From DASPJR01 sp035628505 (lineage in GTDB: Bacteria > Planctomycetota > SZUA-567 > H5-PLA8): a stretch of 31,909 bases of DNA. The notes under the pieces were generated by a model that saw only the letters and a program-made list of their open reading frames with translations, ran no database searches and had not been told where the DNA came from. Each line of letters starts with the position of its first letter. Positions within the stretch are counted from its first letter, which is position 1. The stretch covers positions 1 to 31,909 of the forward strand of contig DASPJR010000125.1 in the NCBI GenBank assembly GCA_035628505.1. Direction: 5' to 3'. Position numbers and translations under genes: made by a program. Shown piece by piece: positions 1-7,661 of the stretch.

Positions 1-174
1 GAGCTGAAAGCGGCGCGCGACAGAATCTGTTTTGACACGCACCACTTTGCGCGCCGCCAACTGAACTGGTCGCGGCGGATTCCAAAGCTCGTGTACATCG
101 ATATTACCGGAGACGAACCGGTGGAAGCGCTCGCCGAGCGCGTCCTCGGCGCTTGGGACGCTGTTCCGGCCTGA
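1..174 (+). CDS. miaA: tRNA dimethylallyltransferase MiaA, C-terminal fragment
   Basis: The window opens inside a reading frame whose last 57 residues end at a TGA at 172-174. The fragment contains FARRQLNWSRR followed by a short acidic segment ending in LAERVLGAW. MiaA proteins end in just this way, with a TRxFAKRQLTWFR-like motif and a final helix about 25-30 residues later. MiaA transfers a dimethylallyl group to N6 of A37 in tRNAs that read UNN codons. Only the tRNA-binding C-terminus is visible; the P-loop and catalytic parts lie outside the window. The family call rests on this one motif and on the position of the stop codon, so it is good but not certain. The next gene starts 39 bp downstream. 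Confidence 0.75.
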   Translation, partial: ELKAARDRICFDTHHFARRQLNWSRRIPKLVYIDITGDEPVEALAERVLGAWDAVPA

Positions 175-178
175 CATC

Positions 179-206
179 TTTACGCCAGGCGCTATCCGCG
201 TAGAAT
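179..206 (+). promoter_or_regulatory. candidate sigma-70-type promoter giving a leaderless yedK mRNA
   Basis: TTTACG at 179-184 and TAGAAT at 201-206 are separated by 16 bp, which resembles a -35/-10 pair (4/6 and 5/6 matches to the E. coli consensus). A start site about 7 nt downstream would fall on or next to the ATG at 213. No purine-rich ribosome-binding site precedes that ATG. The matches are modest and this is an inference. Confidence 0.35.
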
Positions 207-212
207 GATGGC

Positions 213-956
213 ATGTGCGGACGAATTACCCTTGCCGTCGAACCTGGCGAAATTGCAGAATACTTTCAGCTCAGCGAAGTGCCGCTGCTTGAGCCGCGCT
301 ACAACATCGCGCCGACGCAGAATGTCGCTGTCCTGCGCAACGCGCCGGGCAAAGGCGTGCGTGAACTGGCGTTGCTGCGTTGGGGTCTGATTCCATCCTG
401 GGCGGAAGACCTAAACGTCGGATCGCGTATGATCAACGCACGCTCGGAGACGATCGCGCATAAGCCGGCGTTCCGTGAAGCCTTCAAAAAGCGCCGCTGC
501 CTCGTCGCGGCCGATGGTTTCTACGAGTGGAAGCGCGAGGGCGGGGGAAAGCAGCCGTACATTATCCGGGTCAAAGATCAGAAATGCTTCGCGCTCGCCG
601 GACTGTGGGACCGCAAGGACACACCCGAAGGGCCGCTTGAAACGTTTACAATTCTAACCACGTCTGCCAATGAGCTCGTCGCGCCGCTGCATGACCGCAT
701 GCCCGTGATCCTCGACACGGCAGGCTGCGAACAGTGGCTAGACGAAAGCGTGCAGGATCAGGAAAAGCTGAAAAGCCTGCTGCGGCCGTATCCGGCTGAA
801 CGCATGTGCATGGAACCGGTGGACGATTTCGTAAACAATCCCGCCAACGAAGGCGAGCGCTGCATCGCGCCGCCGGCTGCCAGACCTGCGGCCGAAGAAA
901 GCAAGCCGGCTCGCCGCCGGCGCGGAGAAGATCCAAACCAGGGCATGCTTTTCTAG
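213..956 (+). CDS. yedK: SRAP-domain abasic-site DNA-protein crosslink protein (YedK/HMCES family)
   Basis: This 247-residue protein belongs to the SRAP family, which covalently traps abasic sites in single-stranded DNA through its N-terminal cysteine and so protects replication forks. All signature residues are present and keep the E. coli numbering: Cys2 (exposed after Met removal), Asn75 in NARSE, Glu105 in DGFYEWK and His160 in PLHDRMP. The start is fixed by the requirement for MCGR, although no ribosome-binding site precedes the ATG. After the SRAP domain (about residues 1-215) there is an Arg/Lys-rich tail ending in QGMLF, which resembles a sliding-clamp-binding peptide. The gene lies just downstream of miaA on the same strand and 81 bp upstream of the hydrolase gene, so it is probably transcribed separately from the bsh block. 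Confidence 0.95.
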   Translation: MCGRITLAVEPGEIAEYFQLSEVPLLEPRYNIAPTQNVAVLRNAPGKGVRELALLRWGLIPSWAEDLNVGSRMINARSETIAHKPAFREAFKKRRCLVAADGFYEWKREGGGKQPYIIRVKDQKCFALAGLWDRKDTPEGPLETFTILTTSANELVAPLHDRMPVILDTAGCEQWLDESVQDQEKLKSLLRPYPAERMCMEPVDDFVNNPANEGERCIAPPAARPAAEESKPARRRRGEDPNQGMLF

Positions 957-1037
957 CCAAAATTTGACTGGCCAGCAGCAATCAAACGTCTAACGTGGAG
1001 GCCTTCAAAACAGATCCTTATCGAGGAGGTTTCTGAC

Positions 1038-2408
1038 TTGTCTTCACGTTTTACATGCCTTGCATTCACGCTTGTGCTGATAATTTCCTCTGCTGTCGCC
1101 GGTGAAAAAGGAACGGAAGGCGATGAGCGGCGCACGCCGCCGGAGCGCGGACCAGACGGCCTGCCAAAGTACCGCCATCCCTACACCGACGGGCTTTATT
1201 CGACCGTGACGGCAATGAACACGTTTCCGGACCTGAGCGTCGAAAAGCAGAAAAAAATCAAGCTGAAGGTTCCGGGCTTCAAGCGTGACGTGCCGGTCTA
1301 CAGCATCATGCAGAATTACAAGGCGCCGCTGGTTGTGGTGCTTCTCGGCGTGGATGGAAAAGTCGACGGACCCTGGGGTGGACTCTTTCCCTACTGGTAC
1401 AATGAATACAACTATCACGTCCTTACTTTTGATAGCAGTTTCACACCGACCTATCCGGAAATCTGCGGCCAGGGCGTCGTTGGTAACTTCGACGCAGAGG
1501 CGGACCAGGCCGCGGCAATCATCGACACCTTCCTGAAAACGGACGAGGCCAAGCGCAACGTTACGGCGGTCGGCGTGGTCGGCATGAGTTTCGGCGCGAC
1601 GCAGGCGTTGCTGCTTGGCGCGAAGGCGAAAGAAGGCAAGCTGCCTTTTCAACTCTCTGGCTGTCTGGGTATTTCGCCGCCGGTGAAGCTGCGCACGTCC
1701 GCGGAGATCCTCGATCGTTTCTTCGCCGAAGACCGCTGGGACACGACGATGATTGAGCTCGCCAAAAAATTCGGTCCGCACGTGCCGGTCGCTGAAGGCC
1801 AGAAGATTCCGTTCTCCGCAACTGAAATGCGCGCAGCGATCGGCTTTGTCTTCCGCGACGGTCTGGCCAAAGTGGTCGAGCGCAATGATCGCTTCTACAA
1901 GCTGAAAGTACTGCCGAGCGAAGAGAGCGGCGAAAACCGCAGCGCGCACGCTGAAGTGACAGGCTTCGGCCGCTTCCTCAACGAGTTCACGTACCCGTAC
2001 TGGCAGAAGAAAGGCACCGTTAAGAGTGCCGACGAGCTGTGGGCGATGGCCGACCTGGCAAAGATTCTGCCGCGCCTGCCGGATTATGCCGACGCGATCG
2101 TCGCTGCGAACGATCCATTCAACACGCCGGAAGAACTGGCTGAAGCTCAGGCGGCGGACGCGAAGAAACGCCTGACCGTTCTGCCAAACGGCGGCCATCT
2201 CGGCTTCATCGCCTCTGACTGGATGCTGGTTAAATCCTTGCGTCTTTTCAACACCAACATGAAGAGCTCCGGCGGTTCGTCAGGGAAGCCGACTATTGAG
2301 CTCGATACGGAAGACAACCGCACGCCCGACCAGGCCCGCAAGGAAGCTCTGGATGCGGCCAAAGAAGCGCTGAAGCGCGAAGTTCCGCCCGATCCGAAAA
2401 AGAAGTGA
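1038..2408 (+). CDS. exported alpha/beta-hydrolase-fold protein of unknown substrate
   Basis: The protein has 456 residues and a Sec-type signal peptide (hydrophobic residues about 7-20, likely cleavage after AVAG). The start is a TTG preceded by GAGGAGGT at 1023-1030 with a 7-nt spacer, which decides it over later in-frame starts. A nucleophile elbow GMSFGA places Ser184 in a classic GxSxG turn. Asp359 in AANDPF and His387 in NGGHLGF complete a plausible Ser-Asp-His triad, in the order and spacing of alpha/beta hydrolases such as the YheT group. The C-terminal 50 residues are charged and probably disordered. Its stop codon overlaps the GTG start of the methyltransferase by 4 nt, so the two are probably translationally coupled. 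Being exported, it is unlikely to act directly in cytosolic bacillithiol synthesis. The substrate is not recognisable. Confidence 0.75.
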   Translation: MSSRFTCLAFTLVLIISSAVAGEKGTEGDERRTPPERGPDGLPKYRHPYTDGLYSTVTAMNTFPDLSVEKQKKIKLKVPGFKRDVPVYSIMQNYKAPLVVVLLGVDGKVDGPWGGLFPYWYNEYNYHVLTFDSSFTPTYPEICGQGVVGNFDAEADQAAAIIDTFLKTDEAKRNVTAVGVVGMSFGATQALLLGAKAKEGKLPFQLSGCLGISPPVKLRTSAEILDRFFAEDRWDTTMIELAKKFGPHVPVAEGQKIPFSATEMRAAIGFVFRDGLAKVVERNDRFYKLKVLPSEESGENRSAHAEVTGFGRFLNEFTYPYWQKKGTVKSADELWAMADLAKILPRLPDYADAIVAANDPFNTPEELAEAQAADAKKRLTVLPNGGHLGFIASDWMLVKSLRLFNTNMKSSGGSSGKPTIELDTEDNRTPDQARKEALDAAKEALKREVPPDPKKK

Positions 2409-3193
2409 ACGTGACCGCAAGCAACATTACCCGGCGGAAAAACTCCGCGCGCACGCCCTGGTACATTAAGGCGTTCGGCGAAGATTATCTGCTGCGCTAC
2501 CAGCACCGCTCGGAAGAAGCCGCCCGCAACGAGGCCGCATTCGCACGTTCTGTTCTGAAGCTCCGCGCCGGTGCGCAGCTGCTCGACCTCTGCTGCGGAA
2601 ACGGGCGGCATTCGCGCGCCTTTCAGAGCATGGGCATCAATGTCGCGGCCATCGACCGCTCGGCTGATCTGCTGCGAGCAGCCCAGCGGCATGTTTCGCC
2701 ACGAGGCAAGCCGCCCATAAGCTACATTCTCGCGGACATGCGACGGCTTCCGCTTGCCGCCGCACGTTTCCACGCAGTCGTGAGCATGTTCACTTCTTTC
2801 GGTTATTTCACGACGGATCGCGAAAACGCGCGCGTGCTGCATGAAGTCGCACGCGTCCTGAAGCCTGGCGCCTTTTTTCTGCTCGATTATTTCAATATCA
2901 AGCGCGTGCTCAAAGATCTGGTGCCTTATTCGGAGAAACAAGTCGGCTCGCTGCTGCTGCGCGAGCGGCGTCGCTATCACGCCGGATCAAAGCGCCTCAT
3001 GAAGACAATCCGCGTTGCCGGCACGCGTGACACGCTGCGCGAATCGGTTCGCGCGTACACGCCGGCTGAACTTAAAAGGATGTTTGCAAAGGCAGGCCTG
3101 AAAGTCGTAAGACTGTATGGCGACCTGAGCGGCGCAGAGTTCGATGCGAAAACGAGTATGCGCTGTGTTGTCCTGGCGCAGAAGCTCCGATGA
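2405..3193 (+). CDS. class I SAM-dependent methyltransferase next to the bacillithiol genes
   Basis: This 262-residue protein has a Rossmann-type methyltransferase core. Motif I is LLDLCCGNGRHS (about residues 59-70). The acidic residue that would hold the SAM ribose is Asp84 in AAIDRS. Motif III/IV includes ADMRRLPL with Asp111, followed by HEVARVLKPGAFFLLDYF. The GTG start at 2405 lies inside the stop of the hydrolase gene (GTGA overlap). bshC follows after 12 bp, so all three should share a transcript. Sequence alone does not give the substrate. A SAM methyltransferase (NmbA) is reported to N-methylate bacillithiol in green sulfur bacteria, and the position next to bshC makes the same activity a reasonable hypothesis here. 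A small-molecule methyltransferase unrelated to thiols is the main alternative. Confidence 0.85.
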   Translation: MNVTASNITRRKNSARTPWYIKAFGEDYLLRYQHRSEEAARNEAAFARSVLKLRAGAQLLDLCCGNGRHSRAFQSMGINVAAIDRSADLLRAAQRHVSPRGKPPISYILADMRRLPLAAARFHAVVSMFTSFGYFTTDRENARVLHEVARVLKPGAFFLLDYFNIKRVLKDLVPYSEKQVGSLLLRERRRYHAGSKRLMKTIRVAGTRDTLRESVRAYTPAELKRMFAKAGLKVVRLYGDLSGAEFDAKTSMRCVVLAQKLR

Positions 3194-3205
3194 AGCGAGT
3201 GATGC

Positions 3206-4867
3206 ATGAGTGTGGCCCGAGTCGACCGCGTACCCTATTCACTCGCCGGATTCGGCCAGACCCTTACGCATGATCTCGCGTACGGCGTGCCGGGCGCTCT
3301 CTCGTTTTTCCCCGCACGTGATTTTGCTGCCGTCGTGGAACAGCTCCGCAAGAAAGACTATGCACGAGAAGAGCTCGCTTCGACGCTCGAAGCCGATTTG
3401 AGACCGTTTGATCCGCCCGAAGCGGTAATGAAAAACGTCAGGCTGCTGCGCGAGGCGAATACGTTTGTGATTGCAACAGGGCAGCAGGCCGGCTTCCTCG
3501 GCGGCCCGCTTTTCACGCTCTACAAGGCGGTCTCTTCAATCAAGCTCGCACTGCAACTGAATGAGCAGTTTGCCGGGCGTGCTAAATTTGTTCCCGTGTT
3601 CTGGGTCGCCGCCGACGATCACGACATGCCCGAGATCGACCACGCTCACATTCTGCAGCCCGATGGCGAGGTCGCGCGCGTGCGCATTCCTCTTAAGACC
3701 GAGTGTGTGGGCTGCTCGGCGGCGGACGTACTTCCGGATTCTTCGCCGAACGCGGTGGCTGCGCTTAAAGAGGAACTCGCCGCCGCTCTGAAAGACCCGC
3801 TGGCTGCCGAGGCGCTCACGGCCTGTTACGCGCAGAAGAGCATGAGTGCTGCGTTCACCGAACAAATGCTCCGCTGGCTGGGCGGGCTGGGGCTTATTGT
3901 GGTGCAGTCCACGGCCGTACGAAAGTTCGGCCGCGACATTCTGCGCCGCGAGCTCAGCGATTTCGATATCACCACGCGTCTGATTCAGGAAGCAGCCGTG
4001 CGAATGAAAGCCGTCCGCTATGAGCCGGGCTTTTCCGCCCAGATGCGCAGCGCGCCGCACTTTTTTGTCACGCATGAGCCCGAAAAGATTCGTGCGGCGC
4101 TGGATGTGGCTGGCGCGAGCGGGCAGATCGTTTTCCAGGAACGCAGCGCGGCTTTCAGTGAACGCGGCGCTGTTCCACGCACCTACTTGCCGCAGCAGCT
4201 GGACAAACTGGTCGACTCGCGGCCGGAATTGTTTTCGGCCTCGGCGGCGCTGCGGCCGCTGGTGCAGCAGGCTGCGTTTCCAGTCGCTGGGGCCGTTCTC
4301 GGCCCCGGAGAGATTTCTTATTGGGCGCAGTTGCATGCGGTATTCCAGCATTTCGGCGAGGTCTTCCCGGTTGTGCTTCCGCGCGCGAGTGCCACGCTGA
4401 TCGACACTCCCGGCCAGAAGGCGATGCGGAAGCTTGGCATCGAGCCCGCCTCGCCGGAACTTTTTGCCGACGCCGAAACACTGCAGAAGCGCGCCGCCGT
4501 AAGCAACGAAGTTGGGAGCAGCATGCAGCGCAATGTCGATGCCATCCTCGCGCACCTGGCTGAAATGGAATCCGAAGTTCAAAAAGTCGACGGCGGGCTC
4601 AAGTCTCTGTTCGACAAAGCACGCGAACGCATTTCGCACGAGCTGCAGCGTGTCGCTGAAAAGACGCAGGCATCGCTCGGGCAGCGCGAAGGCGCGGCTG
4701 TCGTTCGCGCAAAATACCTCGCGTCGCTGGTGCGTCCGCGCAAGGCTCTGCAGGAGCGCACGCTGGCGTGTGCTCCGTTTCTGCTGCGCTATCCGGATCT
4801 TCCGCGCGACCTGCTGGACACGCTTGATCCGCTGGCGCGCGAACATTTCGTGATTACGCTGGGCTGA
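3206..4867 (+). CDS. bshC: BshC, bacillithiol synthase (cysteine-adding enzyme)
   Basis: BshC catalyses the last step of bacillithiol synthesis, adding cysteine to GlcN-malate. The 553-residue length is close to the roughly 540 residues usual for the family. The N-terminal part has the family hallmark ATGQQAGFLGGPLFTLYKAV (about residues 91-110), and VFWVAADDHDMPEIDHAHIL follows. The middle part is a Rossmann-like core, and residues about 430-500 form a predicted coiled coil (NVDAILAHLAEMESEVQKVD and onward), as in the known BshC fold. The ATG at 3206 is chosen because the family begins close to it; an ATG at 3202 is out of frame. It lies 12 bp after the methyltransferase and 21 bp before bshB1. 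The family identity is clear; activity is inferred from the complete bshCBA set. Confidence 0.95.
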   Translation: MSVARVDRVPYSLAGFGQTLTHDLAYGVPGALSFFPARDFAAVVEQLRKKDYAREELASTLEADLRPFDPPEAVMKNVRLLREANTFVIATGQQAGFLGGPLFTLYKAVSSIKLALQLNEQFAGRAKFVPVFWVAADDHDMPEIDHAHILQPDGEVARVRIPLKTECVGCSAADVLPDSSPNAVAALKEELAAALKDPLAAEALTACYAQKSMSAAFTEQMLRWLGGLGLIVVQSTAVRKFGRDILRRELSDFDITTRLIQEAAVRMKAVRYEPGFSAQMRSAPHFFVTHEPEKIRAALDVAGASGQIVFQERSAAFSERGAVPRTYLPQQLDKLVDSRPELFSASAALRPLVQQAAFPVAGAVLGPGEISYWAQLHAVFQHFGEVFPVVLPRASATLIDTPGQKAMRKLGIEPASPELFADAETLQKRAAVSNEVGSSMQRNVDAILAHLAEMESEVQKVDGGLKSLFDKARERISHELQRVAEKTQASLGQREGAAVVRAKYLASLVRPRKALQERTLACAPFLLRYPDLPRDLLDTLDPLAREHFVITLG

Positions 4868-4888
4868 ACGCCTTCCGGGACTTCGCGC

Positions 4889-5641
4889 ATGCCGCACGTG
4901 GATATTCTTGTTTTCGCGCCGCATCCCGACGACGCCGAGCTCTGCTGCGGCGGGCTGCTGTTGCTGGCCGGCCGCGCGGGATTGAAACTCGGTGTGATCG
5001 ACATCACGCAAGGCGAGATGGGCACGCGCGGTTCGGTGGCCGAACGAAAGCGCGAAGCGGCCGCGGCGACAAAGCTTCTGAAGCTCAGCGCGCGCGAGAA
5101 CCTCAAGCTTCCCGACGGAAAGTTGCATGACGATCAGACGCTGCGCTGCGCGCTGGTGCGGATGCTGCGCCGGTATCGCCCGGCCATTCTGCTCGCGCCG
5201 CACTGGGAAGATCAGCATCCGGATCATGCGGCTGTTGGCCAGGCCAGCCTCTATGCAGCATGGCTGTGCGGCGCGCCGAACTACGATGCCGGCTCGGGCG
5301 CGGGCATTGCCGCTCCCGGCCGCCCTCCGTACCGGCCGCGACACGTTCTGCATTACAACAACCGTTACGGCATCCAAGCGAACGTGATTTTCGACATCAG
5401 CAGCGTAATGGACGAAAAAATCGAGCTCGTTCGCTGTTACGCAACGCAGTTCGGCGCCGGCGATGGCAGCGGCAAGCAGACGCGTCTGAGCGACGCACAC
5501 TTTTTTGACTGGCTTCGAGGAATGCATGCGTTTTACGGCTACCAAGCCGGCGCGCGCTTCGGCGAGCCCTACTGTACGAAAACGCCGCTGGCGATTGGCG
5601 ACATCGGCCTGCTTGCGGGCGCTTCCACGAAACGAGAGTGA
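4889..5641 (+). CDS. bshB1: BshB1, GlcNAc-malate deacetylase (bacillithiol pathway)
   Basis: This 250-residue LmbE-family zinc deacetylase removes the acetyl group from GlcNAc-malate in the second step of bacillithiol synthesis. The metal site is visible as PHPDDAE (His12, Asp15) and HPDH (His113), the same numbering as the zinc ligands reported for the Bacillus cereus enzyme. Asp14 is the usual catalytic base. ITQGEMGTRG (residues 39-48) and the C-terminal FGEPYCTKTPLAIGDI are typical of BshB1 rather than of other LmbE enzymes such as mycothiol conjugate amidase. It starts 21 bp after bshC and ends 3 bp before bshA, inside one operon. No strong Shine-Dalgarno site is visible at the ATG, so translation may depend on the preceding gene. 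Confidence 0.95.
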   Translation: MPHVDILVFAPHPDDAELCCGGLLLLAGRAGLKLGVIDITQGEMGTRGSVAERKREAAAATKLLKLSARENLKLPDGKLHDDQTLRCALVRMLRRYRPAILLAPHWEDQHPDHAAVGQASLYAAWLCGAPNYDAGSGAGIAAPGRPPYRPRHVLHYNNRYGIQANVIFDISSVMDEKIELVRCYATQFGAGDGSGKQTRLSDAHFFDWLRGMHAFYGYQAGARFGEPYCTKTPLAIGDIGLLAGASTKRE

Positions 5642-5644
5642 CGC

Positions 5645-6820
5645 ATGGAACCGAAAATGCGAATCGGAATCGCCTGCTACCCGACGTACGGGGGGTCGGG
5701 CGTGGTCGCCAGTGAACTGGGCATCGAACTCGCCAAGCGCGGGCATGAAGTCCATGTGATCAGCTACGACCTGCCGTTCCGACTGCAGGGTTACCGCGAG
5801 CGCATTTACTTTCACGAGATCGAAGTCGGCGCGTACCCGCTGTTCAAATATCCGCCGTTCACGCTCTCGGCCGCATGCAAGATGATCGACATCGCTGAGA
5901 CCAATCGCCTGGACGTTCTGCATGTTCATTACGCCGTGCCGTGGGCCGTGTGCGCCCATCTGGCGCGCGAGGTTGTTCAGGAAAATGATCTTCCGCTGAA
6001 GATCGTCACGACGCTGCACGGAACGGATATCACGCTGGTCGGCAACGAACCGTCATTCTTCAAGATGACGCGTTTCGGGATTCAGCGGAGCGACGCGGTG
6101 ACGGCCGTCTCCGATTACCTGAAAAAAGCCACGCAGTCGACGTTCAAGGTCGACGTGCCGATTCACGTGATCCACAATTTCATCGACAGCCAGCGCTTCC
6201 GCCCGAAAACTGAAAACAACGGCGCGTGCCAGCGCAAAGGTCTCGCTCCGAACGGCGAAAAGCTGCTGATCCATGTTTCGAATTTCAGGCCCGTCAAAAA
6301 CATTCCGGATGTGGTCAAGACGTTCGCGCTCGTTCGCAAAGACGTTCCCTGCCGCCTGCTGATGGTTGGTGAAGGGCCCGAATTGCCGAATGCGCGCGCT
6401 CTGGCAAAAAAACTTGGCGTCGAGAGCGACGTTGTCTTCATGGGCCGCCAGCAGGCGGTGGAAGACATTCTCGCCTGCGCCGATGTGTTCATGCTGCCCT
6501 CCGCGTTCGAAAGCTTCGGACTCTCGGCGCTCGAAGCCATGAGCTGCGGACTGCCCGTGCTCGCGACAGAGATCGGCGGCCTCAGCGAGGTCATCACAAA
6601 CGGAGTCGACGGCTGGCTCTGCCCTGTCGGCGATTGCCACTGCATGGCTGAACGGATCTATTCATTGCTGACCAACGAGGACAAGCGCAGAGCCATGGGC
6701 GATGCGGCGCGGAAAAAGGCGGTCGAAAGTTTCTCCCCGGAGAAAATCATCGCTGAGTACGAATCGCTCTACCGCAGCGTTATCAGCACGGGCAAGCGCT
6801 GGAAGCTGGTCTGCCAGTAG
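5645..6820 (+). CDS. bshA: BshA, N-acetyl-alpha-D-glucosaminyl L-malate synthase
   Basis: BshA is a GT4-type glycosyltransferase that joins GlcNAc from UDP-GlcNAc to L-malate, the first bacillithiol step. The 391-residue protein opens with IGIACYPTYGGSGVVASELG (about residues 7-26), the glycine-rich nucleotide-sugar entry characteristic of BshA. HVISYDLPFRL and TTLHGTDITLVG follow. The retaining GT4 acidic pair is the E-x7-E formed by Glu289 and Glu297 in AFESFGLSALEA. The first ATG (5645) is taken as the start because it sits 3 bp behind bshB1; Met5 is an alternative. The order bshC-bshB1-bshA puts the first enzyme last in the operon. The gene converges on a lipoprotein gene only 10 bp away, and I see no clear terminator between them. 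Confidence 0.95.
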   Translation: MEPKMRIGIACYPTYGGSGVVASELGIELAKRGHEVHVISYDLPFRLQGYRERIYFHEIEVGAYPLFKYPPFTLSAACKMIDIAETNRLDVLHVHYAVPWAVCAHLAREVVQENDLPLKIVTTLHGTDITLVGNEPSFFKMTRFGIQRSDAVTAVSDYLKKATQSTFKVDVPIHVIHNFIDSQRFRPKTENNGACQRKGLAPNGEKLLIHVSNFRPVKNIPDVVKTFALVRKDVPCRLLMVGEGPELPNARALAKKLGVESDVVFMGRQQAVEDILACADVFMLPSAFESFGLSALEAMSCGLPVLATEIGGLSEVITNGVDGWLCPVGDCHCMAERIYSLLTNEDKRRAMGDAARKKAVESFSPEKIIAEYESLYRSVISTGKRWKLVCQ

Positions 6821-6830
6821 CTTCGGGCGT

Positions 6831-7616
6831 TCAGCGCGATTTGCTGTCCAGATCGGTCGGCAGCGTCTCTTTTTTCTTTTCCTCCTCGATCCGGCGCATC
6901 TGCTCGCGCATGCGCTCGGTCTTCTTCACGATCTCTTCGCGTTTGGCGATTGCCGGATCTACCGGTGGCGGCGGCGCATCGACGTAAACGACTTTGCCGT
7001 CCTTGCCGACGATTGCCTGCGGCTTGGGCTCGAGCTCCGCGACTTCACGCGCGCTCAGACGCAGCTTGCTGACGCTTTTGAGCGCGTTCGTGAATGCCCA
7101 GCGGACGTGCGTCCACTTGCGCGGCACGCGGGCCAGTTCGTCATTGAGCACCAGCGTGTGGCGCTTGGCGATGATGCAGAGGTCGCGGAACGCCTTATCG
7201 TATGGCCAGATTTCGGCGAGCTCGGTAATGTCTTTCGATAGATCGTCGCTCGTGCGGATCAGTCGCGTGATCTGCTTGCCGCCATCGTCCAGGTCGGCGC
7301 TGATTTTCTCGATCTTTTCCTTGGTCGATGCGATGAGCGCGTAGCATTTTCGCGCATTCAGGTTCAGCGGGCCGGAGGGCGGCATGTCATCAAGCAGAAT
7401 CTGCTTTTGCTTTTCCGTGGTTTTTGCCTCAGGCCTGTCGGCGGTCAGATCGAGTTCCTCGCTGGCGGGTGCGTTCACGGTTTCAGTAAGTGTCGGCGGC
7501 GGAGGCGGTTCGACGGCTGGCGGAGTGACATCTGCTTCGCGTTCCTTTTCGCAGCCGGCAAGCGCCAGGATCAGTACGGCGGGCGAGAGCCATCGAAGAA
7601 CATCGCTCGGTTTCAT
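6831..7616 (-). CDS. lipoprotein of unknown function with C-terminal charged helix
   Basis: The 261-residue product carries a lipoprotein signal peptide with lipobox LAGC, so Cys22 should be lipidated. A Pro-rich linker (about residues 30-45) is followed by a mostly helical region (about 80-185) and then by a strongly charged helix rich in Arg, Lys and Glu (about 220-250). The ATG is preceded by AAGGGAG with a 5-nt spacer. It is the last gene of a minus-strand group with the TPR lipoprotein (45 bp away) and the Lys/Ala-rich exported protein. I recognise no domain. A structural envelope role is possible but not shown. Confidence 0.7.
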   Translation of the reverse strand: MKPSDVLRWLSPAVLILALAGCEKEREADVTPPAVEPPPPPTLTETVNAPASEELDLTADRPEAKTTEKQKQILLDDMPPSGPLNLNARKCYALIASTKEKIEKISADLDDGGKQITRLIRTSDDLSKDITELAEIWPYDKAFRDLCIIAKRHTLVLNDELARVPRKWTHVRWAFTNALKSVSKLRLSAREVAELEPKPQAIVGKDGKVVYVDAPPPPVDPAIAKREEIVKKTERMREQMRRIEEEKKKETLPTDLDSKSR

Positions 7617-7661
7617 AAAAACTCCCTTTCCACTGCTATCGCGCGCAGTCGATGCCTTGCG

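Noticed and set aside
3536..6019. A very long open frame (827 codons) on the minus strand
   Set aside because: It lies fully antisense to bshC, bshB1 and bshA, which have clear family motifs; the open frame is a by-product of GC-rich codon use.
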